Positions 41,167-51,976 of a stretch of DNA of 64,000 nt are shown here, one piece after another (the stretch's first letter is position 1; every line of letters begins with the position of its first letter). A model generated the notes under the pieces. That model was not told the DNA's origin, did not search any database, and saw only the letters and a list, made by a program, of their open reading frames with translations. A program made the position numbers and the translations under genes. This DNA is from Brevundimonas naejangsanensis DSM 23858 (GTDB lineage: Bacteria > Pseudomonadota > Alphaproteobacteria > Caulobacterales > Caulobacteraceae). The DNA is taken from the NCBI RefSeq assembly GCF_000421705.1, contig NZ_ATXN01000002.1, forward strand, positions 496,001-560,000. The letters are read 5' to 3'.

Positions 41167-42999
41167 TCAGACCTTGATCGGCAGCTGGGTACGGATCGAC
41201 AGCTCCTTCAACTGACGCTCCTCGACCTCGGCCGGGGCGCTCATCAGCAGGTCCTGGCCCTGCTGGTTCAGCGGGAAGGCGATGACCTCACGGATGGCCT
41301 GTTCGCCCGCCAGCAGCATGACGATACGGTCGATGCCCGGCGCCAGACCGCCGTGCGGCGGCGCGCCATAGCGGAAGGCGTTCAGCATGCCGCCGAACTG
41401 CTCTTCGACCACCGAGGAATCGTAGCCCGCGATCTCGAAGGCCTTCAGCATGATCTCGGCCCTGTGGTTCCGGATCGCGCCCGAGCACAGCTCATAGCCG
41501 TTGCAGACGATGTCGTACTGATAGGCGCGGATGGTCAGCGGGTCCTGCGTCTCCAGCGCCTCCATGCCGCCCTGCGGCATCGAGAAGGGGTTGTGGCTGA
41601 AGTCGACCTTCTTCTCTTCTTCCGACCATTCGAACATCGGGAAGTCGACGATCCAGCAGAACTTGAACTGGTCCTCGTCGACCAGCTTCAGCTCCGTGCC
41701 GACGCGGGTGCGGGCCAGACCGGCGAACTTGGCGAAGACGCCCGGCTGACCGGCGACGAAGAAGGCGGCGTCGCCCTTGCCCAGACCCAGCGAAGACATC
41801 AGGGCCTCGGTCGGCTCCTGACCCAGGTTCTTGGCGATCGGGCCGCCCCACGACTGCTGGTCGTCGGACCAGAAGATGTAGCCCAGACCCGGCTGGCCCT
41901 CGCCCTGCGCCCAGGAGTTCATGCGGTCGCAGAAGGCGCGGCTGCCGCCGGTCGGCGCCGGGATGGCCCAGACCGCGTTCTTCTCGTCGGCGCCCAGAAT
42001 CTTGGCGAACAGGCCGAAGCCGCCCTCGCGGAAGTGATCCGACACGTCCTGCATCTTGATCGGGTTGCGCAGGTCCGGCTTGTCCGAGCCGTACCACTTC
42101 ATCGACTGCTCGAACGTCAGGCGCTCGAAGCCCTTGTGCTCCATCGTCTGGCCGAAGTCGTTGGTGAAGGTTTGCACGGCGTCGATCGGCGACACCGGCT
42201 TGCCTTCGCCGAACTCAGTGAACAGGCCGTGCATCAGCGGCTCGATCGCCTGGAAGACGTCTTCCTGCGTGACGAAGCTCATTTCCACGTCGAGCTGGTA
42301 GAACTCCAGCGAGCGGTCGGCGCGCAGGTCTTCATCGCGGAAGCACGGCGCGATCTGGAAATAGCGGTCGAAGCCCGACACCATCAGAAGCTGCTTGAAC
42401 TGCTGCGGGGCCTGCGGCAGGGCGTAGAACTTGCCCGGGTGCATCCGGCTCGGCACCAGGAAATCGCGCGCGCCTTCCGGTGACGAGGCCGTCAGGATCG
42501 GCGTCTGATACTCAAGGAAGCCTTGGGCGACCATGCGGGTGCGGATCGACTGGATCACGCGCGACCGCAGGACGATGTTCCTGTGCAGACGCTCGCGACG
42601 CAGGTCGAGGAAGCGGTTGCTCAGGCGAATCTCTTCCGGATATTCCTGCTCGCCGAAGACCGGCATCGGCAGTTCGGCGGCTTCAGACAGGACTTCCACC
42701 GACAGGACGCGCACCTCGACCTCGCCGGTCGGCAGGTTGGCGTTGACGGTCGAGCCTTCGCGCAGGACCACCTCGCCATCGACCTTGATCACGCTCTCGG
42801 CGCGCAGGCGCTCGACCACCTCAAAGCCCGGCGTCTCGGGGTGCAGCACCAGCTGGGTCAGGCCGTAGTGGTCGCGCAGGTCGATGAACAGCAGGCCGCC
42901 GTGGTCGCGCTTGCGGTGGATCCAGCCCGACAGACGAACATTCGCGCCCGCATCCGTCGAACGGAGGGCGCCGCAGGTGTGGGTGCGATAGGCGTGCAT
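41167..42999 (-). CDS. aspS: Aspartyl-tRNA synthetase
   Basis: Charges tRNA-Asp (and tRNA-Asn in organisms using GatCAB). In 610 residues: N-terminal OB anticodon-binding domain with [23 protein letters not shown], class II motif 1 region ending FLEYQTPIL, motif 2 [23 protein letters not shown], a bacterial GAD insertion (about 290-420), and motif 3 [13 protein letters not shown]. Start ATG 42999. Whether it is discriminating cannot be settled from the window. Confidence 0.97.
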   Translation of the reverse strand: MHAYRTHTCGALRSTDAGANVRLSGWIHRKRDHGGLLFIDLRDHYGLTQLVLHPETPGFEVVERLRAESVIKVDGEVVLREGSTVNANLPTGEVEVRVLSVEVLSEAAELPMPVFGEQEYPEEIRLSNRFLDLRRERLHRNIVLRSRVIQSIRTRMVAQGFLEYQTPILTASSPEGARDFLVPSRMHPGKFYALPQAPQQFKQLLMVSGFDRYFQIAPCFRDEDLRADRSLEFYQLDVEMSFVTQEDVFQAIEPLMHGLFTEFGEGKPVSPIDAVQTFTNDFGQTMEHKGFERLTFEQSMKWYGSDKPDLRNPIKMQDVSDHFREGGFGLFAKILGADEKNAVWAIPAPTGGSRAFCDRMNSWAQGEGQPGLGYIFWSDDQQSWGGPIAKNLGQEPTEALMSSLGLGKGDAAFFVAGQPGVFAKFAGLARTRVGTELKLVDEDQFKFCWIVDFPMFEWSEEEKKVDFSHNPFSMPQGGMEALETQDPLTIRAYQYDIVCNGYELCSGAIRNHRAEIMLKAFEIAGYDSSVVEEQFGGMLNAFRYGAPPHGGLAPGIDRIVMLLAGEQAIREVIAFPLNQQGQDLLMSAPAEVEERQLKELSIRTQLPIKV

Positions 43000-43195
43000 A
43001 TCGGATTTCGTCTGAAAACGGCTGTCGAACAGCGTGAATTAGGAGCGGGGAAAGGCCCACCATCGCCCCCGAAAGTCAAGGCTGACGCCTCAAACGCCCA
43101 TGATACGCCATCCACAGGGCGAGGCCGGTTGTCCCCGTGATCCCGCCCTATCAACAGAGACGCCCGCGCCCCCGCCCGGCTAGGGTCCAGTCGTT

Positions 43196-43855
43196 ATGAA
43201 CGCCCCGGCCGCCGAAATCCGACAACTGCGCCTGCCCCTGCAGCAGGAGACGCCCCAGCGCGCCTCGGATCTGGCGATCTCGGCGGCGAACGCAGCGGGC
43301 GTGGCGACCCTGGCCGCATGGCCGGAATCGCCCGGCGCCGTCCTGGCCCTGTTCGGCCCGGCCGGTTGCGGCAAGAGCCATCTGGCCGCCGCCTGGGTCG
43401 AGCGCACCGGCGCTATCGCCCTGCACGGGGCCGAGGCGGCCCTGGTCGACCCGCTGGAGCTGGAAGGCCGCCCCGTCCTGCTGGACGACGCTCAGGAGGC
43501 CGACGACGAAAGCCTGTTCCACCTGATCAACCTGACCCAGTCAGGCGGCGGGGCCCTGCTTTTGGTGTCGCGCGATCCGCCCGCCTCGTGGGCGACGGAC
43601 CTGCCCGACCTGCGCTCGCGTCTGAACGCCATCCGCACCGTGGGGATAGAGGCGCCCGACGACGTCGTCTTCGCCGCCATGCTGCGCCGCGCCTTCGCCA
43701 GCCGGAACATCACCCCGGCCGATGAACTGATCGACTATCTGGTCCGCCGCATCGACCGCTCGGCCGAAGCCGCCGAAGCTGTAGTCGACCGCCTGGACGC
43801 CCTGCACCGTCCCGTGACGCGCGTGCTGGCGCGGCAAGTGCTGGACGGGGAATAG
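43196..43855 (+). CDS. hdaA: DnaA-inactivating regulator HdaA (Hda homologue)
   Basis: Promotes hydrolysis of DnaA-bound ATP with the beta sliding clamp, limiting initiation to once per cycle. The 219-residue AAA+ protein begins with a clamp-binding motif QLRLPL at about residues 9-14. Walker A is [12 protein letters not shown] near 55, Walker B is VLLDDAQ near 95, and the C-terminal lid contains [20 protein letters not shown]. Start ATG 43196. It is followed by ppk and ppx, the order seen in Caulobacter. Confidence 0.93.
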   Translation: MNAPAAEIRQLRLPLQQETPQRASDLAISAANAAGVATLAAWPESPGAVLALFGPAGCGKSHLAAAWVERTGAIALHGAEAALVDPLELEGRPVLLDDAQEADDESLFHLINLTQSGGGALLLVSRDPPASWATDLPDLRSRLNAIRTVGIEAPDDVVFAAMLRRAFASRNITPADELIDYLVRRIDRSAEAAEAVVDRLDALHRPVTRVLARQVLDGE

Positions 43856-43934
43856 CCCTCCCCTCTTACCCGCTCATCCCCGCCGCGACACAATCGCGGT
43901 TGCAGCCGTCACGGGCGCGCGCGACAACGGAATC

Positions 43935-46169
43935 ATGACCGATATCGCGCCCATCGCCGTCGACACCACCGGCGAGGAAGTCCCCTCCTCGCGCGCACCG
44001 CAGCTGGAGCTGTCCGAGGCGCTGATGGCCTCGCCCGAGCGGTTCATCAACCGCGAGCTGTCGTGGCTGGCGTTCAACGGCCGCGTGCTGGAAGAAGCCG
44101 CGAACGAGGGCCACCCCCTGCTGGAGCGGGTGCGGTTCCTGTCCATCTCGGCCAACAACCTGGACGAGTTCTTCATGACCCGGGTGGCGGGCCTGAAGGG
44201 GCAGTTCCGCGAGCGCATCCGCGTCGTCTCGCCAGACGGCCTGACCCCCGCCGAGCAGTTGGAGCAGGTCAATGCCGCAGCAGGCGGCCTGATGGCCGAA
44301 CAACAGCGCCAGTGGCGCGTCCTGCGCAAAGAGATGGCGGCCGCCGGGATCGAAATCGTCGAGCGCGCCCGCATCACCAAGACCGAGCGCGAGCGTCTGG
44401 AGCCCGAGTTCCTGAACCAGCTGTTCGCCGTCTTGACGCCGATGGCCATCGACCCGGCGCACCCCTTCCCCTTCCTGCCCAACCTGGGCTTCTCGCTGGC
44501 GCTGAAGCTGAGGCGCAACAGCGACAACCGCGTCCTCTACGCCCTGGTGCCGGTGCCGACGCAGGTGCGGCGCTTCTGGGCGCTGGCGACGGACGGGCGT
44601 TCGACGCCGGGGCGGACGCGCTACGTCTCGCTGGAAAACCTGCTGCTGCTGTTCATCGACCACATGTTTCCGGGCTGCGAGATCCTGGAAAAGGGCCTGT
44701 TCCGCCTGATCCGCGATTCCGACATCGAGATCGAGGAAGAAGCCGAAGACCTGGTCATGGAATTCGAGGAGGCGCTGAAGCAGCGCCGCATGGGCTCGGT
44801 CGTCCGCATCAAGATTCAGGCGGACATGCCCGACGACCTGCGCGACTTCATCATCGCCCAGCTTCACGCCCAGCCGCAGGACGTGGTGCTGGTCGACGGC
44901 ATGCTGGGGCTGGCCCAACTGTCCGAACTGATCCCCAGCGGCCATCCCGACCTGAAGTTCAAGGGCTATGAGCCGCGCTACCCCGAGCGGGTGCGCGACA
45001 ACGGCGGAGACATCTTCGCGGCCGTGCGCGAAAAGGACATGCTGATCCACCACCCGTTCGAGAGCTTCGACGTGGTGGTCCAGTTCCTTCGTCAGGCGGC
45101 GCGCGACCCGCACGTCATCGCCATCAAGCAGACGCTTTATCGCACCTCCAAGGACAGCCCCATCGTCGCCGCCCTGATCGAGGCGGCCGAGAACGGCAAG
45201 AACGTCACCGCCCTGGTCGAGCTGAAGGCGCGTTTTGACGAGGAAGCCAACCTGCGCTGGGCGCGCCAGATGGAGCGGGCCGGCGTCCACGTCGTCTTCG
45301 GCTTCGTGGAGTACAAGACCCACGCCAAGATGAGCGTAGTCGTGCGGCGCGAGGGCGAATCCCTGCGCACCTACTGCCACTTCGGCACCGGCAACTATCA
45401 CCCGGTCACGGCCAAGATCTACACGGACCTGAGCCTGTTCACCTGCGATCCGGCGCTGGGCCGCGACGCCACGCGGGTGTTCAACTACATCACCGGCTAT
45501 GCGGCGCCGGACGAGTTGGAGGCCCTGGTCGTCTCGCCGCTGAACATGAAGACCAGCCTGATCGAAATGATCAGCAAGGAGATGTCGGCCGCCGCCAAGG
45601 GCAAGCCCGCCGCCATCTGGGCCAAGATGAACGCCCTGGTCGACCCTGAGATCATCGACGCCCTCTATCGCGCCAGCCAGCAGGGCGTGCGCATCGAACT
45701 GGTCATCCGGGGCATCTGCTGCCTGCGCCCCGGCGTGGCGGGCCTGTCGGAAAACATCCGGGTCAAGTCGATCGTCGGCCGCTTCCTGGAGCACAGCCGC
45801 ATCGTCGCCTTCGCCAACGGCCACGACCTGCCCAGCAACCGGGCGCGGCTCTATATCTCCTCGGCCGACTGGATGCCGCGCAATCTGGACCGCCGGGTCG
45901 AGGTGATGACGCCCATTCTGAACGCCACCGTCCACGATCAGGTGCTGGATCAGATCATGGTCGCCAATCTGAAAGACGACGCCCAAAGCTGGGTGCTGGA
46001 GCCCGACGGCTCCTATCGACGGCTGATCCCCAGCGGGTCCGAACGACCCTTCTCAGCGCACAAATACTTCATGACCAACCCCAGCCTGTCGGGGCGCGGC
46101 CGCAAGGTGAAGACCCTGCCCGGCGCCCTGTCCTATCCGGGCCTCAAGGTGCGGAAGCGCCGCTCATGA
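43935..46169 (+). CDS. ppk: Polyphosphate kinase 1
   Basis: Reversibly polymerises ATP gamma-phosphate into polyphosphate. At 744 residues it is full length: N-terminal domain with [20 protein letters not shown] and [17 protein letters not shown], then two PLD-like domains with the autophosphorylated histidine in [20 protein letters not shown] (near residue 480) and the [18 protein letters not shown] segment near 595. Start ATG 43935; its stop overlaps the ppx start by ATGA. Confidence 0.97.
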   Translation: MTDIAPIAVDTTGEEVPSSRAPQLELSEALMASPERFINRELSWLAFNGRVLEEAANEGHPLLERVRFLSISANNLDEFFMTRVAGLKGQFRERIRVVSPDGLTPAEQLEQVNAAAGGLMAEQQRQWRVLRKEMAAAGIEIVERARITKTERERLEPEFLNQLFAVLTPMAIDPAHPFPFLPNLGFSLALKLRRNSDNRVLYALVPVPTQVRRFWALATDGRSTPGRTRYVSLENLLLLFIDHMFPGCEILEKGLFRLIRDSDIEIEEEAEDLVMEFEEALKQRRMGSVVRIKIQADMPDDLRDFIIAQLHAQPQDVVLVDGMLGLAQLSELIPSGHPDLKFKGYEPRYPERVRDNGGDIFAAVREKDMLIHHPFESFDVVVQFLRQAARDPHVIAIKQTLYRTSKDSPIVAALIEAAENGKNVTALVELKARFDEEANLRWARQMERAGVHVVFGFVEYKTHAKMSVVVRREGESLRTYCHFGTGNYHPVTAKIYTDLSLFTCDPALGRDATRVFNYITGYAAPDELEALVVSPLNMKTSLIEMISKEMSAAAKGKPAAIWAKMNALVDPEIIDALYRASQQGVRIELVIRGICCLRPGVAGLSENIRVKSIVGRFLEHSRIVAFANGHDLPSNRARLYISSADWMPRNLDRRVEVMTPILNATVHDQVLDQIMVANLKDDAQSWVLEPDGSYRRLIPSGSERPFSAHKYFMTNPSLSGRGRKVKTLPGALSYPGLKVRKRRS

Positions 46170-47656
46170 GCCCCGAGCGCGAATACGAATCGAAACAGAT
46201 CGCCGTCATCGACATCGGCTCCAACTCGGTGCGCCTTGTGCTGTACCGGCTGGAGGGCCGCGCGGTCTGGACCATGTTCAACGAGAAGGTGCTGGCCGGT
46301 CTGGGCCGCGATCTGGCCGCCACCCGGCGCCTGTCCGAGCCGGGCGTAGTCATGGCCATGACGGCGCTGCGCCGCTTCGCCGCCGTGATCGAGGGCGTCC
46401 AGCCCGATCAGGTGCTGGTCGCCGCCACCGCCGCCGTCCGTCAGGCCGAAGACGGCCCTGAATTCTGCGAGCGCGTGGCCGCCGAGACGGGCCTGCACAT
46501 CCGCGTCCTGAGCGGCGAGGAAGAGGCGAAATATTCGGCGCTGGGCGTTCTGGCGGGCGATCCCGGCGCGCGCGGCGTGGCCGCCGACATGGGCGGCGCC
46601 AGTCTGGAGCTGACGCGGATCGGGGATGGTCCGCGCGGCAAGGGCGTGACCCTGCCGCTGGGTCCCTTCGCCCTGCTGGACGACAGAGGCTTCGACGCCG
46701 ACCGCCTGCGCGGCCGCATCGCCAAGCGGCTGGAGCCGATCGAGGACCATTACGCCACGCCGACGCTCTACGCCGTCGGCGGCGCCTGGCGCAGCCTGGC
46801 CCAGATGCATATGGCGATGGTCGAGCATCCGATCCGCATCGTCCACCAATACGCCATGAGCGCCGCCGACGCCCGAGACATGGCCCGGCTGGTCGCGCGC
46901 CAGTCCCGCGCCTCGCTGGAGAAGCTGCCCGGCCTGTCCAAACGCCGCGCCGAGACCCTGCCCTACGCCGCCCTGGTGCTGGAGGGGTTGATCGACAGAC
47001 TGGGGCTGTCGTCTGTCTGCTTCTCGGCCTGGGGCGTGCGCGAAGGACTGCTTTACCACGGCATGGACCCCGCCATGCGGGCGGTCGATCCCCTGCTGGC
47101 CGGGTGTTCGGCATGGGGCGGTCGCCAGGGCGTAGACCCCGCCCTGCCCCGCGCACTCGACGGCTGGCTGCAATCCGTGATCTCCGCGCTGCCCGAAGTG
47201 TTCGGCGAGGAACGCGACGCCCTGCTGACCTCATCGGTCTGCCGCCTGGCGGACCTGGGCGCGCGCCTGCACCCCGACCACCGCGTCAGCCTCGTGTTCG
47301 ATCAGGTCCTGTGGTCGCCCATTCCCGGCCAGACCCACGCCGAGCGCGCCTTCATGGCCGTGGCGATGAACGCCCGCTATGGCGGCGAGGCGCGCACGCC
47401 CGCGCCGGAAACAGTCGACCGCCTGCTGTCGGAAAAGGGGCAGAAACGCGCACGCGCCCTGGGCCTGGCCATGCGGCTGGCCTGCGACCTGTCGGGCCGC
47501 TCGCCCCAGCTTCTGGCCAACGCCACGGCCACGGTCGAGAAGGGCGCCCTGCGCGTCACCGCCGCCAACGGCTACGCCGACATGCTGCTGGGCGAACAGA
47601 CGAAACGGCGCGCCAAGGCGCTGGCCGAGGCGATGAATCTGGCGCTGAAGATATAA
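46166..47656 (+). CDS. ppx: Exopolyphosphatase
   Basis: Hydrolyses polyphosphate ends, opposing PPK, and may act on pppGpp. The 496-residue ASKHA-fold protein starts with [17 protein letters not shown], has [15 protein letters not shown] near residue 90, [15 protein letters not shown] near 141, the second phosphate site [13 protein letters not shown] near 202, and an HD-like C-terminal region. Its ATG is translationally coupled to ppk (ATGA). A terminator hairpin follows immediately. Confidence 0.95.
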   Translation: MSPEREYESKQIAVIDIGSNSVRLVLYRLEGRAVWTMFNEKVLAGLGRDLAATRRLSEPGVVMAMTALRRFAAVIEGVQPDQVLVAATAAVRQAEDGPEFCERVAAETGLHIRVLSGEEEAKYSALGVLAGDPGARGVAADMGGASLELTRIGDGPRGKGVTLPLGPFALLDDRGFDADRLRGRIAKRLEPIEDHYATPTLYAVGGAWRSLAQMHMAMVEHPIRIVHQYAMSAADARDMARLVARQSRASLEKLPGLSKRRAETLPYAALVLEGLIDRLGLSSVCFSAWGVREGLLYHGMDPAMRAVDPLLAGCSAWGGRQGVDPALPRALDGWLQSVISALPEVFGEERDALLTSSVCRLADLGARLHPDHRVSLVFDQVLWSPIPGQTHAERAFMAVAMNARYGGEARTPAPETVDRLLSEKGQKRARALGLAMRLACDLSGRSPQLLANATATVEKGALRVTAANGYADMLLGEQTKRRAKALAEAMNLALKI

Positions 47657-47683
47657 AGCCCTCTCCCGATGGGAGAGGGCTTT
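47655..47683 (+). terminator. ppx terminator
   Basis: AAAGCCCTCTCCC (47655-47667) pairs with GGGAGAGGGCTTT (47671-47683), thirteen perfect pairs with loop GAT. It starts within the ppx stop codon. It is also the left arm of the larger repeat at 47655-47861. Confidence 0.8.
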
Positions 47684-47861
47684 AGCCTCCAAGAGCCGAA
47701 GGCGATTGGCTAAGGCGAAAGGGTGACGGTTCTCGCGTGAAGTCGGTCGAAGACCGTAGCGTGACGGCTTACGCCGACTGACGGGACAAGCCCCTCACCC
47801 TTTCGCGCAAGAACGATCACTTCGCTCTCGTGCGCTCAAGCCCTCTCCCGCCGGGAGAGGG
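47655..47861. repeat. Nested inverted-repeat intergenic element between ppx and rnd
   Basis: Outer arms are two similar hairpins based on CCCTCTCCC/GGGAGAGGG (47659-47679 and 47841-47861). Inside, GCGAAAGGGTGA (47715-47726) is inverted as TCACCCTTTCGC (47795-47806), and inside that CGGTC/GACCG forms a small hairpin near 47743-47755. No coding potential is evident. The right-hand hairpin is just past the rnd stop and may serve as its terminator. Confidence 0.65.
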
Positions 47862-47865
47862 TGGA

Positions 47866-49020
47866 TCAGCCCTCGATCTCGACCACTTCGACGCGGGCGC
47901 CGTTCAGCACCAGGGCGATCTCGCCCTTCTTGAGCTTCAGCGCGTCTTCTCCGAACAGTTCGCGGCGCCAGCCCTTCATGGCCTCGATGTCCGCATTATC
48001 GTTCAGGGCGATCTTTTCGAGGTCCGAGACCGTGGCGATCAGCTTGGCGGCCACGCCCGCATTGTCGCTCTTGGCCTTAAGCAGCACCTTCAGCAGTTCC
48101 ACCACCGAGGGCGGCGCGGGCTGGTTGTTGGCCGGGCGTTCCAGCTTGGGCGCATGGGCTTCCGGGTCGGCCAGGACGCGCTTCAGTTCGGCCGCCAGCT
48201 CCAGCCCCAGACGCGAGCCGCCGAAGCCCTTGGGCACCGAACGCAGGCGGTTGAAGGCGTCCGGATCGGTCGGCGTCTGGACGGCGATCTCGTCGATGGC
48301 CTCATCCTTCAGGATGCGGCCGCGCGGCTGATCGCGCTCCTGCGCCGCGCGCTCGCGCCAGACGGCCGTGGCGACGAAACCGGCCAGGTATTTGGCGTTG
48401 AACTTCTTGGGCTTCAGCCGCTTCCAGGCGTTCTCGGGCGAGGTGTCGTACAGCGCCGGGTCCGTGACCGCGCCCATTTCCGACATGACCCAGTCCAGAC
48501 GGCCTTCCTTCTGCAGCCGGTCGCGCAGTTTGGGATACAGCGCCGACAGGTGCGTCACGTCGCCCAGCGCATAGGTCAGCTGCGCCTCCGACAGCGGGCG
48601 GCGCGCCCAGTCGGTGAAACGGCTGCCCTTGTCCAGCTCCTGACGCAGCATCTGGCGGACCAGGGCCTCATAGCTGACCTGATCGCCGAAGCCGGCGGCC
48701 ATGGCGGCGACCTGGGTGTCGAACAGCGGACGCGGCATGGCGCCCAGCTTGTTGAAAATCTCAACGTCCTGCCGGGCGGCGTGGAAGACCTTCAGAATCG
48801 ATTCGTCCCGCAGGATGTCGAGGAAAGGTTCCAGATCCAGCCCTTCCGCCATCGGATCGATGATGGCGGCGTCCGTAGGCGAAGCCGCAGCCTGAATCAG
48901 GCACAGCTTGGGCCAGTAGGTGGTTTCCCGCATGAATTCCGTATCAACGGTGATGAACGGGGCCTTGGCCAAACGCTCGCAAAAGGCGATCAGCGCGTCA
49001 TTGGTGGTGATTGGCGTCAT
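47866..49020 (-). CDS. rnd: Ribonuclease D
   Basis: 3'-5' exoribonuclease for tRNA maturation. From ATG 49020 the 384-residue protein has DEDD motifs ExoI FITVDTEFMRETTYWP (Asp/Glu near 24-26), ExoII VFHAARQDVEIF near 78 and ExoIII SEAQLTYALGDVTHL near 144, followed by one HRDC domain around 200-285 and a second helical region. A TTG at 49071 would add 17 residues. The predicted -10 lies directly at the start codon, so the transcript may be leaderless. Confidence 0.95.
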   Translation of the reverse strand: MTPITTNDALIAFCERLAKAPFITVDTEFMRETTYWPKLCLIQAAASPTDAAIIDPMAEGLDLEPFLDILRDESILKVFHAARQDVEIFNKLGAMPRPLFDTQVAAMAAGFGDQVSYEALVRQMLRQELDKGSRFTDWARRPLSEAQLTYALGDVTHLSALYPKLRDRLQKEGRLDWVMSEMGAVTDPALYDTSPENAWKRLKPKKFNAKYLAGFVATAVWRERAAQERDQPRGRILKDEAIDEIAVQTPTDPDAFNRLRSVPKGFGGSRLGLELAAELKRVLADPEAHAPKLERPANNQPAPPSVVELLKVLLKAKSDNAGVAAKLIATVSDLEKIALNDNADIEAMKGWRRELFGEDALKLKKGEIALVLNGARVEVVEIEG

Positions 49021-49057
49021 TCCGATGCTATAGCCCCGCGCGACGCCGTCGTGGCAA
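49011..49057. promoter_or_regulatory. Divergent rnd/purM promoter with a shared palindromic -10
   Basis: GCTATAGC (49027-49034) is self-complementary and fits the Caulobacter -10 consensus GCTANAWC except at position 7. On the plus strand TTGGCG (49011-49016) is 10 bp away, toward purM; on the minus strand TTGCCA (49057-49052) is 17 bp away, toward rnd. The rnd start site would fall at about 49020, the A of its ATG. Confidence 0.45.
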
Positions 49058-49101
49058 GAGCGCCGCGACAAATTTTCGCCCCCGATTTCGAGCCGTGACC
49101 G

Positions 49102-50139
49102 ATGAGCGACACCCCCGAGGCCCTAAAGAACGGCCTGACCTACGCCGATGCGGGCGTCGATATCGACGCCGGAGAACAGCTGGTCGACGCCATCAAGCCG
49201 TTGGCGAAGTCCACGCGCCGCCCCGGCGCCGAGGCCTCGCTGGGCGGATTTGGCGCCCTGTTCGACCTGAAAGCCGCCGGTTTTGAAGATCCGCTGATCG
49301 TCACCACCACCGACGGCGTCGGCACCAAGCTGAAGATCGCCATCGAGACCAGCCGTCACGACGGCGTGGGCGTCGACCTGGTCGCCATGTGCGTCAACGA
49401 CCTGCTGGCGCAGGGCGCTGAACCGCTGATGTTCCTGGACTACTACGCCACGGGCAAGCTGGACGTGGACGCCGCGCGCCGCGTCGTCGCCGGCATCGCC
49501 GAGGGCTGCCGCCAGTCGGGCAGCGCCCTGGTCGGCGGCGAGACGGCCGAGATGCCGGGCATGTATTCAGGCGGCGACTATGATCTGGCCGGTTTCTCGG
49601 TCGGCGCCGTCGAGCGCGGCAAGGTCCTGCCCTATCTGGACCAACAGAAGCCGGGCGACATCATTATCGGCCTGGCCTCCTCGGGTCCGCACTCGAACGG
49701 CTATTCCCTGATCCGCAAGGTGGTCGAGAAGTCCGGCCTGGCCTGGGGCGACGACGCTCCCTTCGCCAAGGACCAGTCGCTGGCCCAGGCCCTGATGGAA
49801 CCGACCCGCATCTATGTGAAGCCGGTTCTGCCGCTGATGAAGGCCGACCTGATCAAGGGCGCGGCCCACATCACGGGCGGCGGTCTGATCGAGAATCCGC
49901 CGCGCTGCATCGCCGAGGGCCTTGAGGCCAGCTTCGACTGGGACGCCTGGCCCATGCCCGACGTCTTCCAATGGCTGGCCGAGACGGGCGGCATTTCGGA
50001 CCACGAGATGCGCCGCACCTTCAACTGCGGCGTCGGCTTCATCCTGATCGTCGCGCCCGAGAACGTCGAGCCGGTGCTGGCCGCCCTGCTGAACGCAGGC
50101 GAGACGGCGTTTGTCTGCGGGCAGCTTCAGGCGGCGTAA
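49102..50139 (+). CDS. purM: Phosphoribosylformylglycinamidine cyclo-ligase (AIR synthetase)
   Basis: Fifth step of purine synthesis, ATP-dependent ring closure of FGAM. 345 residues with [20 protein letters not shown] at the start, [28 protein letters not shown] near 45, [19 protein letters not shown] near 96 and [16 protein letters not shown]. Start ATG 49102. In many relatives purN follows directly; here the S10 peptidase gene lies between them on the other strand. Confidence 0.97.
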   Translation: MSDTPEALKNGLTYADAGVDIDAGEQLVDAIKPLAKSTRRPGAEASLGGFGALFDLKAAGFEDPLIVTTTDGVGTKLKIAIETSRHDGVGVDLVAMCVNDLLAQGAEPLMFLDYYATGKLDVDAARRVVAGIAEGCRQSGSALVGGETAEMPGMYSGGDYDLAGFSVGAVERGKVLPYLDQQKPGDIIIGLASSGPHSNGYSLIRKVVEKSGLAWGDDAPFAKDQSLAQALMEPTRIYVKPVLPLMKADLIKGAAHITGGGLIENPPRCIAEGLEASFDWDAWPMPDVFQWLAETGGISDHEMRRTFNCGVGFILIVAPENVEPVLAALLNAGETAFVCGQLQAA

Positions 50140-50161
50140 AGCCACCCCATTCCGACAAGAC

Positions 50162-50196
50162 AAAAGCCCCCGGCCAACGCTGCCGGGGGCTTTTTT
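50162..50196 (+). terminator. purM terminator
   Basis: AAAAGCCCCCGGC (50162-50174) pairs with GCCGGGGGCTTTT (50182-50194), followed by two more T. A canonical intrinsic terminator 22 bp past the purM stop. Confidence 0.9.
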
Positions 50197-50217
50197 GTGG
50201 TCTGATCCCCTTCATCC

Positions 50218-50310
50218 CCGCTCATCCCGGCGGACGCCGGGATCCAGTGCTTTGGCTCAGGACGCCGCGCTTGCGGTTCTCATTGCCCCAGCCTCCGCCG
50301 GGATGAGCGG
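50218..50310. repeat. REP-like palindromic repeat pair, copy 2
   Basis: The full arm (50218-50263) reads CCGCTCATCCCGGCGGACGC then CGGGATCCAGTGCTTTGGCT; the short arm (50292-50310) is CCTCCGCCGGGATGAGCGG. Reverse-complemented, it matches the repeat at 1188-1324 in both arms and in the AAAGCACTGG extension, while the centres differ. Confidence 0.8.
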
Positions 50311-50330
50311 AAGAGAGCGTAGTCGCAAAA

Positions 50331-50359
50331 AAGGCCCCGGTCGCACTGACCGGGGCCTT
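50331..50359 (-). terminator. Terminator of the S10 peptidase gene
   Basis: AAGGCCCCGGTC (50331-50342) pairs with GACCGGGGCCTT (50348-50359). On the minus strand the stem is followed by a T-run (TTTTTT counting the last stem bases), fitting the gene that ends at 50384. Confidence 0.85.
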
Positions 50360-50383
50360 CTTCATTTCAGGCTGTCGCCGGGA

Positions 50384-51976
50384 TCAGCGCAGGCCGCCGT
50401 TGACCGTCTCGTCGTAGAATTTCGACAGGTCGACGTGCAGTTGCTCCAGCGCCGGGCGGGCCGTGTACATCATGTGGCCGCCTTCATAGTAGGTGAACTC
50501 CAGGTTCCGGCGCAGGTGCGGCTCCAGCATCATCTGGGCCAGATCATACTCCGTGCTGAAGAAGGGCGTGGCGGCGTCGTAATAGCCGTTCAGCGCCAGC
50601 ACCTTCATGTGCGGATTGCGGCGGATGGCGGTGGCCAGGTCGACGGCCGTGTTCGGCGTGGTCTGCGGGCCGCCGACCGGCGGACGGTGGTTCCAGTCCC
50701 AGTTGAAGCCCGGCAGGCCGCGCGCCGACTGGCGGTAATCCACATCGGTCCGATAGTTCAGCGTCGTGGCGATATAGTCGCGGAAGATGCCGAAATAGGC
50801 GCCGGTGATGGCGCTGCTCGACGGGTCTTCTTCGGGCGAGGCGCCGACGGCGTTGGCGTCGATGCCGGTATAGCGCATGTCCAGACGGCCGATGGTCTGG
50901 CGACGGTCGCGCAGCAGTTCCTTGCGGAAGGGGCTGAGCTCAAGGCGCAGGTTGGCCTGATCCAGAACCGTCGGCGAGATGCCGATCAGGGCGCTCATCT
51001 GCTGGGCGATCTGGGCGCGTTCGGCGTCCGAGATCAGGTGTCCCTTCGACAGGGCCGCCGCATAGGGGCCGATGGCGAATTCGCGGGCGCGCTGGACGTG
51101 TTCTTCCAGGCTGGGCTTGTTCGGGATCTTGTTGTGATACCAGGCCGTCGCCGCATAGGTCGGCAGCAGGGTGACGAAGTTCTGCGGATAGCCCGGCTGG
51201 CGCACGCCGTAGTTCATGATCGACGACAGCAGGACCACGCCGTTCAGCGACATGCCGCGATCTTCCAGCTGGTGCACCAGGGCGCCGGCGCGCAGGGTGC
51301 CGTAGCTTTCGCCCAGAACGTATTTCGGGCTGGACCAGCGGTCGAATTTGGTCGTGTAGCGCATGATGGCGCGGGCGAAGGTGTCCGCATCCTGATCCAC
51401 GCCCCAGAAGGCCGAACCCGGCGTCTCGCCCAGCGGACGCGAATAACCGGCGCCGACCATGTCGATGAAGACCAGGTCGGTCTTGTCCAGCAGGGTCATG
51501 TCGTTGGGCGCCAGGTTGAACGGCGCCGGGCGCTCGACCACCGGCTCATCGGTCTGGACCCGCATCGGGCCGAAGGCGCCCATGTGCAGCCACACCGTCG
51601 GCGAACCCGGTCCGCCGTTGAACATATAGGTGATCGGACGGCGACCGACCGGCTGGCCGTCCAGCGTATAGGCCACATAGAACAGGCTGGCCGTCGGCAT
51701 GCCCGCGTCGTTGCGGACCGTTAGCGTGCCCGCCGTCGCCTTGTAGCGCAGGGTGCGGCCGTGGGCGTTGATCGAGTGGCTGGTGGTCACTTCCGATTCA
51801 TCGGCCGTGGCGCGCGCCCAGTTCTTTTCGATCTGCTCGGCGGTGACGTTGCGCAGACGATCAGAGGCCGAGCGGACCGGCCCCGAGCCGCCGCTGGACG
51901 CGGCTTCCTGAGCCATGGAAACGGCCGGCGCGGCCAATAGGGCCGCGGCGCAGGCGGCGGTCAACAGACGACGCAT
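50384..51976 (-). CDS. Exported S10-family serine carboxypeptidase-like peptidase
   Basis: 530 residues with a signal peptide (cleavage after about VSMAQ, residue 23). The alpha/beta-hydrolase triad is seen as Ser224 in VLGESYGT, Asp in LNGYYDAATPF near 467 and His in YEGGHMMYT near 500; oxyanion region FNGGPGSPTVWLHMGAFGP is near 120. These are S10 signatures. Probably a periplasmic peptidase for peptide nutrition. ATG 51976 has GGGGGAG nine bases ahead. It sits between purM and purN on the opposite strand. Confidence 0.93.
   Translation of the reverse strand: MRRLLTAACAAALLAAPAVSMAQEAASSGGSGPVRSASDRLRNVTAEQIEKNWARATADESEVTTSHSINAHGRTLRYKATAGTLTVRNDAGMPTASLFYVAYTLDGQPVGRRPITYMFNGGPGSPTVWLHMGAFGPMRVQTDEPVVERPAPFNLAPNDMTLLDKTDLVFIDMVGAGYSRPLGETPGSAFWGVDQDADTFARAIMRYTTKFDRWSSPKYVLGESYGTLRAGALVHQLEDRGMSLNGVVLLSSIMNYGVRQPGYPQNFVTLLPTYAATAWYHNKIPNKPSLEEHVQRAREFAIGPYAAALSKGHLISDAERAQIAQQMSALIGISPTVLDQANLRLELSPFRKELLRDRRQTIGRLDMRYTGIDANAVGASPEEDPSSSAITGAYFGIFRDYIATTLNYRTDVDYRQSARGLPGFNWDWNHRPPVGGPQTTPNTAVDLATAIRRNPHMKVLALNGYYDAATPFFSTEYDLAQMMLEPHLRRNLEFTYYEGGHMMYTARPALEQLHVDLSKFYDETVNGGLR

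Noticed and set aside
43179..43195. GCTAGGGT close to the hdaA start as a -10 implying a leaderless mRNA
   Set aside because: Matches the consensus poorly after GCTA and lacks a -35 at proper spacing.
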